64,000 nucleotides of DNA from Asbonarchaeum sp964517675 (GCA_964517675.1 CAZFEL010000001.1:124001-188000); one strand, 5' to 3'; positions 8,763 to 16,815 are shown, counted from the stretch's first letter. The notes: generated by a model from the letters alone, not told the origin. Numbers and translations: made by a program.

Positions 8763-10013
8763 ATGGCAGAGGATACACCTAGTGATGATTTCGAGATGAA
8801 TCGGCGAACTTTTCTCCAGTCTGCTGGCGCCCTCGGTATTTCCGCCAGTGCTATCAATCTTATAGACGAGAATACAGCCCAAATTGCTGACTTAACATAT
8901 AACCCTCAAGAAGAAATTCCCTATATTTCAGGATGGAAGAATCATTTTGATGGCGAAGATTTTGAGTACAAAGAACCCCTCTACGATTCAATGCCCATAG
9001 AAGACTGGGATCAAATCCAAGCCAGACGGAATGCAATCAAGGACATTGGGAGGAGGCTCCAAGAATCTGAAATGAATGAAGAAGAATTCCTTTTCATTCC
9101 TTCTAAAGACGATGATCAAAAAATCGAAATCACACACGTTGGAGAATCATATACCGAAACTCTAGAGGAAACAATTTCTACAAAAATCGAAGGTCATAAA
9201 CCCGAGGCGGACGAAAATCTTCGGTTTGATATAGAGATAAATGCTGACGGCGAAATACAAAAACAAGACAGCTACGATCAGCCCAATAACGGCGACTACA
9301 AACTCTTTGACGATGTCGCAGGAGGAGCGCCTATATTAACCGGAGATAATGATGTCGGAGCGGGCTGTACTGCAGGACCTTTTGTTCACGATAACCAAGG
9401 AAAAGGGTGGGCAACAAGTTTCCACGTAGTTGAAGACACTACAAATGAAGATAACTATGGAAATGAAGTGGCCCAAGCAGCAGGTCCTTCAAGTTTCTAC
9501 AGTACCGATGAAAAAATAGGTGAGGTAGAATACTGGTGGGACGAAGAAAGGAGCAGCCCACAAACAAGCACACCTGCCTTGATTGATTTAGGTTTCGTTG
9601 GGGAAACAGAGGCTGATAAAACACCACACGAATGGATTGCTGGACCAGATTATCTTGACAATGAAGACCTCCCAATCACAGTGGTAATATCAGATGTCGA
9701 ACTCGAGAATCAAGAAGGAGACTCAAGTTGGAATTTAAAGGCACAAGGACAAGCAACAGGACGAAGCGATTCTTACGTTGATACAGTAGTCTATGATAGC
9801 AACGGCGAGGTAATCGCAGGTATGCTCGATTCTGGATATACCCAAGATGGGGATTCAGGCGGCCCCGTTTTCCATGAATTAAACGGTGAAGCCTATATGT
9901 GCGGCGTCATCATAGGCGAAGCTAGTCCATCAGATGGATGGGGGTATAGAACCTACTTCAACACTGCAGAGACGGTAGAAAAGTACCTTGATGGACAATG
10001 GGACGCTCAATGA
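8763..10013 (+). CDS. Tat-exported trypsin-like (S1/chymotrypsin-fold) serine protease
   Basis: 416 residues from ATG 8763 (an in-frame TTG at 8754 is possible). Residues 12-30 carry a twin-arginine signal, MNRRTFLQ followed by a hydrophobic Ala-rich stretch. A pro-like region of about 150 residues precedes the protease domain. The expected triad is visible: His221 in ATSFHVV, Asp275 in LIDLGFV, and Ser365 in GDSGGP. Cys202 and Cys380 could form a disulfide. The gene is clearly poorer in GC than both neighbours and uses AT-rich codons, suggesting recent acquisition. It overlaps the next gene as ATGA. The substrate is unknown. Confidence 0.85.
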   Translation: MAEDTPSDDFEMNRRTFLQSAGALGISASAINLIDENTAQIADLTYNPQEEIPYISGWKNHFDGEDFEYKEPLYDSMPIEDWDQIQARRNAIKDIGRRLQESEMNEEEFLFIPSKDDDQKIEITHVGESYTETLEETISTKIEGHKPEADENLRFDIEINADGEIQKQDSYDQPNNGDYKLFDDVAGGAPILTGDNDVGAGCTAGPFVHDNQGKGWATSFHVVEDTTNEDNYGNEVAQAAGPSSFYSTDEKIGEVEYWWDEERSSPQTSTPALIDLGFVGETEADKTPHEWIAGPDYLDNEDLPITVVISDVELENQEGDSSWNLKAQGQATGRSDSYVDTVVYDSNGEVIAGMLDSGYTQDGDSGGPVFHELNGEAYMCGVIIGEASPSDGWGYRTYFNTAETVEKYLDGQWDAQ

Positions 10014-10807
10014 TTCAAAAAGAGCCAATAATTGGCTCTATAATAGCCTTATTTGTAATCCTCCTTATCGTCGCCCACAGTCCAATCGTCGATACCATCA
10101 ACCGCGAGACACGGATCAACGCATCCGCCCACGTCTCCAACCTCTCCTGTGGACCGGACACCTCCGTCCGGCAGTGTCCAGGGGACCTCCTCTGTGCCAG
10201 CGGACCCGACGGCCGGTTCAGCACCGACCGCACAGGAGTGAACGTCAGCGGGGCCCGGTGTGTCACACCTGCCTTCACCGAGCAGTACTGCGGCATCCTC
10301 GAACCACCACAGGCATTCGATGACACCGCAAGCGGCGTCCTGCCCTGCGGACCGGACCGCAGCCTGGCAGCCCTCCTCCCGATCCTGATCCAGACCGACC
10401 TCAATCTCACCGACCTCCCAGACCGGTTCCTCGGCCCCGGGACCGGCCCAGATCTGATCATGCAGCACAACCTCAGCCTGCTCATCGAGGACCCGGACAG
10501 CTCCGGGCTCGACCGCCAGGTCATCGACTGCCGGTACGCCGATGCCAGCCTCACCGAGACATCCTACGACAGCGAGACCGGGACGGTGACCACGACCATC
10601 ACCAACACCGGCACCCAGCCACTCCCCACCCTCACCCTCGCAGCCAGCCACGATAACACCACGACCACGGCCACGCGGGACGGCCCCTCCGAGAACGAGA
10701 CACGCACCTACACGCTCCAGGCACCGCTACCGTCCGAGCTCCACATCAGCCTCCCTGCCTGCGGCAACCTGCCACTGGCGACAGCAGACCTGCAGGTCCA
10801 AGAGTGA
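10010..10807 (+). CDS. Membrane-anchored, Cys-rich, sequon-rich external protein, function unknown
   Basis: 265 residues from ATG 10010, whose ATGA overlaps the protease stop (an in-frame ATG at 9998 is less likely). A single hydrophobic helix at about residues 8-24 anchors the N-terminus. The remainder carries about seven N-X-S/T sites (NAS, NLS, NVS, NLT, NLS, NTT, NET) and at least eight cysteines, some in CGPD and CPGD contexts, so it is probably an AglB substrate with disulfides. The C-terminal third is Thr-rich and may be a beta-sandwich. The first 60 bp are AT-rich like the protease, and the rest has host-like GC. I do not recognise the family. Confidence 0.75.
   Translation: MIQKEPIIGSIIALFVILLIVAHSPIVDTINRETRINASAHVSNLSCGPDTSVRQCPGDLLCASGPDGRFSTDRTGVNVSGARCVTPAFTEQYCGILEPPQAFDDTASGVLPCGPDRSLAALLPILIQTDLNLTDLPDRFLGPGTGPDLIMQHNLSLLIEDPDSSGLDRQVIDCRYADASLTETSYDSETGTVTTTITNTGTQPLPTLTLAASHDNTTTTATRDGPSENETRTYTLQAPLPSELHISLPACGNLPLATADLQVQE
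10021..10039. repeat. Perfect 19-bp palindrome at the end of the AT-rich insert
   Basis: AGAGCCAAT, one central A, then ATTGGCTCT. The repeat lies inside the first codons of the anchored-protein gene, just where base composition returns to GC-rich. It may be an integration scar, an operator or a chance structure; no matching copy is seen at the left edge near 8693. Confidence 0.6.
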
Positions 10808-10842
10808 CAGGGACGAGAAAGAAGAAAAGATGAGCGACCGGC
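10808..10842 (-). terminator. T-rich terminator of nac
   Basis: On the minus strand the 35 bp after the nac stop contain CTTTTCTTCTTTCTC, a pyrimidine tract typical of archaeal termination. The plus-strand gene also ends here (10807). Confidence 0.45.
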
Positions 10843-11154
10843 CTACTGCAGACTCATGATCGCATCGGCCGGCTCATCGTGGTCCTTCAGCGCCTCGCGG
10901 GCCTTCTCCTTCGAGACGTCAGCCTTCTCAGCGACCATCTCGACGTCCTCATCCGCCGGACCCTTCGCCCGGATCGTATGATCGCCCTGGAGCTGGAACA
11001 TCTCCTGGCCCTTCACCTTGATCTTGTTCAGCTCCGGTTTCTCGAAGACCATCTCCTTATCACCAAGATCCACGACGACGCGGTTGGCATCGACCTCATC
11101 CATGTCCATGCCCATCTGCTTCATCATCTTCTCCATATTCTGAGGATTGAACAT
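10843..11154 (-). CDS. nac: Nascent polypeptide-associated complex protein, archaeal alpha-type NAC
   Basis: 103 residues from ATG 11154. Residues 1-20 are Met-rich (MFNPQNMEKMMKQMGMDMDE). A NAC barrel follows at about residues 22-65, and the C-terminal UBA domain at about 68-103 contains DVEMVAEKADVSKEKAREALK. Archaeal NAC homodimers bind nascent chains at the ribosome exit. A TTTAAA box at 11180-11185, 26 bp upstream, supports a leaderless start; longer in-frame extensions upstream lack a promoter. The family length is normally about 110 residues. It is convergent with the anchored-protein gene. Confidence 0.93.
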   Translation of the reverse strand: MFNPQNMEKMMKQMGMDMDEVDANRVVVDLGDKEMVFEKPELNKIKVKGQEMFQLQGDHTIRAKGPADEDVEMVAEKADVSKEKAREALKDHDEPADAIMSLQ

Positions 11155-11179
11155 AGCACCGCGACATACACACGCATCC

Positions 11180-11185
11180 TTTAAA
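11180..11185 (-). promoter_or_regulatory. TATA box of nac
   Basis: TTTAAA on the minus strand, 26 bp upstream of ATG 11154. Confidence 0.7.
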
Positions 11186-11262
11186 TCAGGTGTCCCTTCC
11201 AGCCACCACCCCGACCGGAACCACGCGGCCAGCTTACAACCGTCGCCCACCAGCGCTCCCCC

Positions 11263-12432
11263 ATGCTCGAGCTCATCGGGCTCACCCTCCTCGGGACCAT
11301 CACCGGCACCATCACAGGCCTGCTTCCCGGCATCCACCCCAACACCGTCATCTTCACATCCCTGCCACTGCTCGTGACCATCCCGCCTCGGACCGCGCTG
11401 CCTGTCATCGTCACCGCTGCGGTCAGCCACAGCGTCCTCAACCACATCCCCGCCATCCTCATCGGTGTCCCTGACGAAGGCTCGGCCCTCACAGCCCTCC
11501 CTGGCAAGGAGATGGTCCTGCAGGGCAAGGCAAGCCACGCCATCCAGGCCACCCTCGGCGGCGGCCTCCACACCGCGGCCACCTCAGTCCTGCTCGTTCC
11601 CATCGCCCTCGTGGTCCTCCCGACGGTCTATCCCCTCGTCAGGCCGTACCTCATCTACCTGATCAGTGCCATCCTTGGGTCGATGGTGATCGTGGACGAG
11701 CGGCCGGGGACCGCACTCGGTATAACATTGTTATGCGGGCTGGTGGGCATCGCCACGCTTTCCTCACCCCTGCCCGGGTCGGAGGCGCTTTTCCCGCTGT
11801 TCCTCGGACTCTTCGGCCTGCCGGTGCTGCTGGCGACCACCGACGGAGCGGTACCGGACCAGGACCACACCAGAACGGTGCCGTCATCGACGGTCGCGAA
11901 CCTTGTTGGGTCGATCGCGGGCCTGCTCTCCGGTATCCTTCCCGGGCTCGGTCCCGCCGCCACTGTGGCCCTGTTTGACCGGGTCCTCGACAGGCGGCAG
12001 TTCATGATCGCCCTCGGTGGTATCAACACCGGCGATGCGGTCTTTTCCATCGTCGCGCTTTTCACCATCGGCAACCCCCGTTCCGGTGCTTCTGTCGCCG
12101 TCCAGAAGCTCATCGAACCCACAGTCGGGACCGGCGTCCTCGTCCTCGGCTGCGGTCTCACCGGGATCGCGACCGCATACAGCATCGGTCAGGCCATCCT
12201 GCCAGATCTCCTCGCGGTCTACCCGCGGCTCGATCACCGCCGCATCGCACTCGGCACGGCCGCCGCCCTGATCGCGCTCACCCTGCCCGTCTCCGGCATC
12301 GGCGGGTTCGCAGTCCTCGCTGCCGCGACCGGTGCCGGCCTGCTCGCCCAGCAGCAACGGGTCAGGAAGAGCCTCTGTATGAGCTGTCTCATCGTCCCCT
12401 TTCTCCTCCAGGAGGTCGGGCTCACCCTTTAA
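11263..12432 (+). CDS. TctA-family (COG1784-like) membrane transporter
   Basis: 389 residues, almost entirely hydrophobic with 10-12 helices. Two copies of the family motif are visible: GLLPGIHPNT (about residues 19-28) and GILPGLGPAA (about 226-235). They reflect the internal two-fold repeat of TctA transporters. Bacterial TctA moves tricarboxylates with a binding protein. Archaeal homologues usually lack TctB/TctC, and none is seen here, so the substrate is unknown. A weak TATA-like element (GCTTACAAC, near 11231-11239) lies about 26 bp upstream. The stop codon is embedded in the TATA box of the next gene. Confidence 0.8.
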   Translation: MLELIGLTLLGTITGTITGLLPGIHPNTVIFTSLPLLVTIPPRTALPVIVTAAVSHSVLNHIPAILIGVPDEGSALTALPGKEMVLQGKASHAIQATLGGGLHTAATSVLLVPIALVVLPTVYPLVRPYLIYLISAILGSMVIVDERPGTALGITLLCGLVGIATLSSPLPGSEALFPLFLGLFGLPVLLATTDGAVPDQDHTRTVPSSTVANLVGSIAGLLSGILPGLGPAATVALFDRVLDRRQFMIALGGINTGDAVFSIVALFTIGNPRSGASVAVQKLIEPTVGTGVLVLGCGLTGIATAYSIGQAILPDLLAVYPRLDHRRIALGTAAALIALTLPVSGIGGFAVLAAATGAGLLAQQQRVRKSLCMSCLIVPFLLQEVGLTL

Positions 12433-12433
12433 A
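12425..12433 (+). promoter_or_regulatory. TATA box of the SDR gene, overlapping the upstream stop
   Basis: CCTTTAAAC includes the TAA stop of the transporter (12430-12432) and lies 27 bp before ATG 12457. Confidence 0.65.
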
Positions 12434-12456
12434 CCCTCGGCCACCAACACCTGTCC

Positions 12457-13323
12457 ATGATCCTCGTCACCGGGGCAGCAGGCTTCATCGGGAAAACGGT
12501 CATCCGGAAACTCAGTGAGGACCACGACGTCACGGGTATGGTCTACGATCCCGACGACATGGACGAGATCGAAGAGCTCGGTGCTGAGGCCGTCCGCGGC
12601 GACGTGACCGACCCCGCCACCCTCGCCGGCAAGCTCGATGACGTCAACGTCATCGTCCACCTCGTCGGCATCCTCCAGGGCAGCACGGAGGACTTCGAGC
12701 GTATCCACGTCGAAGGGACCGAGAACCTCCTCGAGGAAGCAGAGGACCTCGAGCGGTTCATCTACATCTCCGCACTCGGCTGCCAGTCCCGGTCGACCCC
12801 GTACTTCGATACCAAGTACCGCGCCGAGGAGGCCGTCATCGAGTCCGGCCACCCCTATACCATCTTCCGGCCCTCGATCGTCTACGGACGGGACGATTCC
12901 TTCGTCAATCTTCTCATCGACCAGATCGAGGACGCACCGATCGCACCCGTTCTCGGCTCCGGGGACTACCGTCTCCAGCCCATCCACGTCGAGGACCTCG
13001 CGGCCATCATCGAGAAGAGCCTCGACAACGAGAGGGCCGAAAACGACACCTTCGAGGTCGGCGGTCCCGGCATCATCAGCCTCGAGCACCTGATCGATAT
13101 CATCCTCGAGAAGAAAGGCTGGGACAAACACAAGGTCCACATCCCCCTCGCCCTCGCACGGATCGGTGCACCGATGGCCCGCCGCGTCATGGACGTGCCA
13201 CTGTCCTCGACCACCATCACCATGCTCGAGGAAGAGAACTACGTCCGCGAGCACCACTACACCGACATATTCGACGTCAAGCTCCAGTCGATCGAGGACA
13301 GCTTCGACGAGATATACTGCTAG
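12457..13323 (+). CDS. NAD(P)-binding SDR protein, atypical, NDUFA9/UDP-sugar epimerase-like
   Basis: 288 residues. The Rossmann entry is VTGAAGFIGKTV (residues 4-15) with GDVTD and VHLVGILQG later. A YFDTK pentad (YxxxK) sits where extended SDRs keep the catalytic Tyr/Lys, although ISALG replaces the usual Ser/Thr strand. FRPSIVYG and QPIHVEDLA are typical of the NDUFA9-like atypical SDR family. In the cell it could be an epimerase, a reductase or a quinone-related accessory protein. The context does not decide. It ends convergently, with its TAG inside CTAG shared with the next gene. Confidence 0.8.
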   Translation: MILVTGAAGFIGKTVIRKLSEDHDVTGMVYDPDDMDEIEELGAEAVRGDVTDPATLAGKLDDVNVIVHLVGILQGSTEDFERIHVEGTENLLEEAEDLERFIYISALGCQSRSTPYFDTKYRAEEAVIESGHPYTIFRPSIVYGRDDSFVNLLIDQIEDAPIAPVLGSGDYRLQPIHVEDLAAIIEKSLDNERAENDTFEVGGPGIISLEHLIDIILEKKGWDKHKVHIPLALARIGAPMARRVMDVPLSSTTITMLEEENYVREHHYTDIFDVKLQSIEDSFDEIYC

Positions 13324-13523
13324 AGCGGGATCTCCTTGTCCCACCACAGCGTCATGTTCGACCGCCAGTCCTTCCTGTAGATCTTGCCTCTCTCCTCCAG
13401 CCTGTCGAGTCGTTTCTTCGCCGTGTGCCAGTCAACGTCCAGCCGGTCCGCGATCGCCTTCGTCGACAGCGGGGAGCCTGATTCACGGAGCAGGTCATAG
13501 ACAGTCTTGGTCGTCTCGTCCAT
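13320..13523 (-). CDS. Small winged-helix DNA-binding protein
   Basis: 67 residues from ATG 13523. The sequence is one compact winged helix: STKAIADRLDVDWHTAKKRLDRLEERGKIYR (about residues 20-50) has the helix-turn-helix of a ParR/MarR-like fold, and a Trp-rich tail (LWWDKEI) follows. A minus-strand ATAAAAG box at 13546-13552 lies about 25 bp upstream and excludes longer in-frame starts. Its target is unknown. The stop overlaps the SDR stop by 4 bp. Confidence 0.8.
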   Translation of the reverse strand: MDETTKTVYDLLRESGSPLSTKAIADRLDVDWHTAKKRLDRLEERGKIYRKDWRSNMTLWWDKEIPL

Positions 13524-13545
13524 ACGACACCCGAGCGCTCGGAGG

Positions 13546-13552
13546 CTTTTAT
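13546..13552 (-). promoter_or_regulatory. TATA box of the small winged-helix gene
   Basis: ATAAAAG on the minus strand about 25 bp before ATG 13523; it lies just outside the 3' end of the minus-strand transporter gene. Confidence 0.6.
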
Positions 13553-13560
13553 CCCTTTCC

Positions 13561-14607
13561 CTACACCATGATGAGAGCGGCAGGGAGCAAGACCACGGTC
13601 CCGACAAACACCCCGAGGACCCGCAGGTCAGAGACCGTCCTGTCAAAGACAATCTTCACCACATCGTAGAACCTATCATAGGCGACCAGGTACAGGACCG
13701 TCACCAGCGATGCGGTGGACGCCAGTATGAGCACAGCGTTTAACCCTGCTGCCGTCTCAAGGACAGCGGCCGCGAATATGGTGTCCGCGAGCGTTGTTAT
13801 GTTCGACCCCATGATGTACGGGATGATCTCCTTCCGCTTGATGTACCCTCTGTTGTACATCGGCACGATCAACCCTATCGAGATCGAGACACTGGTCGTC
13901 AGAAGCGTCACCACAGCCCCCATCAGGAACGAAACCCACGGGTGCATCATCACGAAACGCAGGTACCGGTTCTCGAAGCTGTCCGCGCTCAGCCCAGAGA
14001 AGGCCTGATCGAAGACCTCCAGGCTCACGAATAGCCCGATGAACGACAAGGTCAGTGCCCCGGCAGGTGGCAGCACCGACAGGACCGCAGCCACGATCGG
14101 GTCGAAGACCACCATCACCGACGACATCACCCCCTTCCCGCCGGCAGACCCGACAAGAGACAGGCCGGTATGCTCCAGGACAAGATACCCCAGGACAATC
14201 GCCGGCAGGTAGGTCATATACGTTATCAGGAAACTCAAGATACCGATGGAACACGAGTCACGGAGATCGTCGTTTTTCCCGCGGAGATACTCCGCGACAC
14301 CGATGACAACGACGATGAACGCTGCACCGATACGTGACCCGGCTATCGCCATGAACGCCTCGACCATCGACAGCAGCCCAGACGACAGCAGGGCAAGCGA
14401 GAGGGCAGCGACCGACGATCCGTTGAGGAACAGGTACGAGAACAGCCACCCTGACCCCAGCGCCGACAGTGGTCCACCGACGAGCGACCGCATCAGGCCC
14501 TCCAACACCGGGACAAGGGGCTGGGTCGACCGGCTCATCACCTGCAGGGACAGCACGAAGAGGAACAGACCCACGATGCCATAGCCCGCCCGTTGTCCAG
14601 AAGACAT
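13561..14607 (-). CDS. Na+/phosphate-cotransporter-like membrane protein (NptA/COG1283-type)
   Basis: 348 residues with eight to nine hydrophobic helices. Two related halves are visible: GSSVAALSLALLSSG in the first and SNITTLADTIFAAAV in the second, with TTSVSISIGLIVPM between. Such polar Ser/Thr-rich hairpins are typical of the Na/Pi-cotransporter II family. No PhoU tail is present. The substrate is not certain. It diverges from the PH-SHOCT gene across 41 bp that hold two interleaved TATA boxes. Confidence 0.6.
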   Translation of the reverse strand: MSSGQRAGYGIVGLFLFVLSLQVMSRSTQPLVPVLEGLMRSLVGGPLSALGSGWLFSYLFLNGSSVAALSLALLSSGLLSMVEAFMAIAGSRIGAAFIVVVIGVAEYLRGKNDDLRDSCSIGILSFLITYMTYLPAIVLGYLVLEHTGLSLVGSAGGKGVMSSVMVVFDPIVAAVLSVLPPAGALTLSFIGLFVSLEVFDQAFSGLSADSFENRYLRFVMMHPWVSFLMGAVVTLLTTSVSISIGLIVPMYNRGYIKRKEIIPYIMGSNITTLADTIFAAAVLETAAGLNAVLILASTASLVTVLYLVAYDRFYDVVKIVFDRTVSDLRVLGVFVGTVVLLPAALIMV

Positions 14608-14614
14608 CCTGCAC

Positions 14615-14640
14615 CTATTTTAACGACTACATCCATTAAA
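14615..14640. promoter_or_regulatory. Interleaved divergent TATA boxes
   Basis: TATTTTAA (14615-14622) lies about 30 bp before plus-strand ATG 14649. On the minus strand CTTTAAT (near 14632-14638) lies about 27 bp before ATG 14607. Each box sits in the short leader region of the opposite gene, so occupancy could be mutually exclusive. Confidence 0.55.
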
Positions 14641-14648
14641 GTAACGTC

Positions 14649-15176
14649 ATGGCCAGGAGCTCTACCACCTCAGACGATGGTACAGCATCCGATGCTGATG
14701 TCTTCGGGAGCGTCAATGACGACGAACTGGCCAAAATCGAGGCACGCCTGTCACCGAAGGAAAAGATATCCCTGATCGCCGGCCTCGACATCGAGGAGAT
14801 TGCCGGCATCACAAAGGACGAAGGGACCAAGCTCATCGTCGTCACCAACCACCGCCTGCTCGCGTACAGCTCCCAGGATATCCGTCTGCTCGGTGAAAAA
14901 AGCACCTTCTCCGATATCAACATCGACAGCATCAAAGAGATGGACGTCGAGGAACGGAAGGGCTTCGACCGCATCACCATCACGACCAAGCGGGGTGAGA
15001 AGGCCTTCATGGCCCCGGAGAAGATTGGGGTCAAGATAACAGGCCGCATCCGGGAGCTCCAGGAACACCGCGATCCCATCACTGACCTCGAACGCCTCTC
15101 CAGGCAGCACGAGGAAGGCAACCTGACCGACGAGGAGTACCAGTCCAAAAAAGAAGATCTCCTGGACCGCGTGTGA
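14649..15176 (+). CDS. PH-like (bPH_2/YokE) protein with C-terminal SHOCT domain
   Basis: 175 residues. An acidic N-terminal tail of about 30 residues precedes a PH-like barrel (about 35-135) containing SLIAGLD, KLIVVTNHRLLAYS and FSDINIDSIKEMDVEE. A SHOCT module follows at about 142-175 (DLERLSRQHEEGNLTDEEYQ). SHOCT modules are common short helical oligomerisation elements. The function is unknown. It is the last gene before the putative origin. Confidence 0.8.
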   Translation: MARSSTTSDDGTASDADVFGSVNDDELAKIEARLSPKEKISLIAGLDIEEIAGITKDEGTKLIVVTNHRLLAYSSQDIRLLGEKSTFSDINIDSIKEMDVEERKGFDRITITTKRGEKAFMAPEKIGVKITGRIRELQEHRDPITDLERLSRQHEEGNLTDEEYQSKKEDLLDRV

Positions 15177-15219
15177 TTCTCACTCATCCAGCGAGGAAGC
15201 CACCGGTCAGGCCTCGTGA

Positions 15220-15423
15220 TATAACGCCGTGATACCCTTCCTGGCTATAACAGTGTGATAGCGGGTTAGTGTCGATCACGACGATGTGCGGATATAACAA
15301 TGTTATACAAGCTCACTCCTCGATATCAGGAAACGAAGACGAGATCACACCCCGTCACTCCTTCGTTTCATCTGGAACATAAGGAGAAAGGGAACGAAAA
15401 AGTACGTTTATAACACTGTTATA
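15220..15423. repeat. Four copies of a 15-bp palindrome (TATAACA-N-TGTTATA)
   Basis: Copies lie at 15220-15234 (TATAACG-C-CGTGATA), 15246-15260 (TATAACA-G-TGTGATA), 15293-15307 (TATAACA-A-TGTTATA, perfect) and 15409-15423 (TATAACA-C-TGTTATA, perfect). The two imperfect copies each deviate at one palindrome position. They do not resemble ORBs. A near-copy lies inside the TctA-like gene (11720-11734), and a half-site (TATAACAGTG) lies between polD1 and polD2 near 18252. Confidence 0.85.
15356..15377 (-). promoter_or_regulatory. ORB-like origin recognition box A
   Basis: On the minus strand it reads TTCCAGATGAAACGA then AGGAGTG. This matches the archaeal ORB pattern of a dyad half (TTCCA..TGAAAC) followed by a G-rich element. 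Confidence 0.8.
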
Positions 15424-15447
15424 TCATTCTTCCTTCCTTTGTGCACA

Positions 15448-15469
15448 CTCCACCTGAAACAAAGGGGTG
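15448..15469 (+). promoter_or_regulatory. ORB-like origin recognition box B
   Basis: CTCCACCTGAAACAA followed by AGGGGTG on the plus strand, with an extended G-run to about 15476. It points toward orc1 and faces box C. Confidence 0.8.
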
Positions 15470-15481
15470 GTGGGGGCAGGA

Positions 15482-15503
15482 CCACCTTGTTTCCAGTGGA
15501 AAG
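15482..15503 (-). promoter_or_regulatory. ORB-like origin recognition box C
   Basis: On the minus strand it reads CTTTCCACTGGAAACAAGG then TGG. The dyad core TTTCCAGTGGAAA is fully palindromic; the G-rich tail is one base shorter than in boxes A and B. It lies just upstream of the AATATAAG element (about 15504-15511) near the orc1 start and could also repress orc1. Confidence 0.75.
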
Positions 15504-15545
15504 GAATATAAGGGTCGGTCCCGACCTCGTTGCCGGGACTGATGG

Positions 15546-16751
15546 ATGACCAGTGACAGCCTCCAGGATCGGTTCAATGATTATCTCGAGAGCGAGTCGG
15601 TGTTCAAGGAGAAGGATGTCCTCTCGACGACGTACCAGCCGGAGGATATCCTGCATCGGGAGGACCAGATCGATGAGCTTGCCTCGATCCTGGCGCCATC
15701 GCTGAAGGGCAACGATCCATCGAACGTGTTCATCTACGGGACCGTTGGGACGGGAAAGACGCTTGTGACCCGGCATGTCTGTGATGAGCTGAAGACGGTC
15801 GCGGACAAGTCCGAGGAGTCCCTGGATGTCATCTATATCAACTGCAAGATGAAGAAGGTCGCGGATACCGAGTACCGGCTGTCGGCGAAGCTTGCCCGGG
15901 AGCTGGGCAGCGATGTCCCCTCGACAGGGCTGCCGACGGATGAGGTCTATGATCGGTTCTTCGAGGCCCTGGACGAGCGGGATGGTGTCGTCATCATCGT
16001 GCTGGACGAGATCGATACACTGATCAAAAAGATTGGGGACGATTTCCTGTACAATCTGACCCGTCTCAACGACGAGCTGGAGGACACGAAGGTCTCGATC
16101 ATCGGGATCTCGAACGATCTCAACTTCACGGAGTACATGGACGCGCGGGTGAAATCCAGCCTATCGGAGGAGGAGATCATCTTCCCGCCGTACAACGCTT
16201 TAGAGCTGAACAAGATACTGGAACAGCGGGCGGAGGACGGGTTCCACGATGAGGCCCTGTTCGATGGGGTGATCTCGAAGTGCTCTGCCCTGGCGGCGGC
16301 CGAACACGGTGATGCCCGGAAGGCGATCGACCTGCTCCGTGTCGCCGGGGAGCTGACCGAGCGCGATGAGAAAGACGAGGTCACGGAAGAGTACGTCAAC
16401 AAGGCCCAGGACAAGATCGAGAAGGACAGGGTCGTCGAAACGGTCCGCTCGCAGCCGAAACACTCCCAGCTGACCCTGTACACGATACTGGAGATGTACG
16501 ATGAGAACGGGTCAGTCGTGACCGGTGACGTCTACTCAGATTACAAGGATATCGCGAACCAGGCCGGTGCGGACCCGCTGACACAGCGCCGGATCTCGGA
16601 CCTGATTGCTGAGCTGGACATGCTGGGCGTGATCAACGCGACGGTGAAATCGAAGGGACGGTACGGCCGGACGCGCCAGATCTCGGTCGATCTCGACAGT
16701 CACATCGTCGACAGGCTGCAGTCGATGGTGGAGGATAACTATTACCTGTAG
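15546..16751 (+). CDS. orc1: Origin-binding initiator Orc1/Cdc6
   Basis: 401 residues. The AAA+ core has Walker A GTVGTGKT (residues 65-72), Walker B VIIVLDEID (about 148-156) and sensor-1 IIGISND. The C-terminal winged helix spans about 310-395 (LTQRRISDLIAELDMLGVI, SKGRYGRTRQISV). Orc1/Cdc6 binds ORBs through the winged helix and AAA+ insert and recruits MCM. Length is typical (about 400). It lies beside ORBs and ahead of both PolD subunits. An out-of-frame ATG at 15542 is unused. Confidence 0.96.
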   Translation: MTSDSLQDRFNDYLESESVFKEKDVLSTTYQPEDILHREDQIDELASILAPSLKGNDPSNVFIYGTVGTGKTLVTRHVCDELKTVADKSEESLDVIYINCKMKKVADTEYRLSAKLARELGSDVPSTGLPTDEVYDRFFEALDERDGVVIIVLDEIDTLIKKIGDDFLYNLTRLNDELEDTKVSIIGISNDLNFTEYMDARVKSSLSEEEIIFPPYNALELNKILEQRAEDGFHDEALFDGVISKCSALAAAEHGDARKAIDLLRVAGELTERDEKDEVTEEYVNKAQDKIEKDRVVETVRSQPKHSQLTLYTILEMYDENGSVVTGDVYSDYKDIANQAGADPLTQRRISDLIAELDMLGVINATVKSKGRYGRTRQISVDLDSHIVDRLQSMVEDNYYL

Positions 16752-16815
16752 TGGCGGAACCGGTACAGGCACCACCTGCCTGATAACCGCCTGCTGACAG
16801 ATGAGGTGTGGGGGA

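Larger units (their letters stand above)
15177..15545. other. oriC: Probable replication origin (oriC) upstream of orc1
   Basis: A 369-bp gene-free segment directly upstream of orc1/cdc6. It contains three ORB-like elements (15356-15377, 15448-15469, 15482-15503), four copies of a 15-bp TATAAC-type palindrome, and an AT-rich stretch around 15398-15440 that could unwind. In Pyrococcus and haloarchaea ORBs next to orc1 mark oriC, and the gene order ori-cdc6-DP1-DP2 matches Pyrococcus. Origin function is inferred from this structure. Confidence 0.8.

Noticed and set aside
11884..13347. Long minus-strand open frame (487 codons) across the TctA-like and SDR genes
   Set aside because: It has no domain, no promoter, and covers two genes with clear families on the other strand. 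Long antisense frames are expected in GC-rich coding DNA; the same applies to 52534-53697 (minus) and 56526-58100 (plus).
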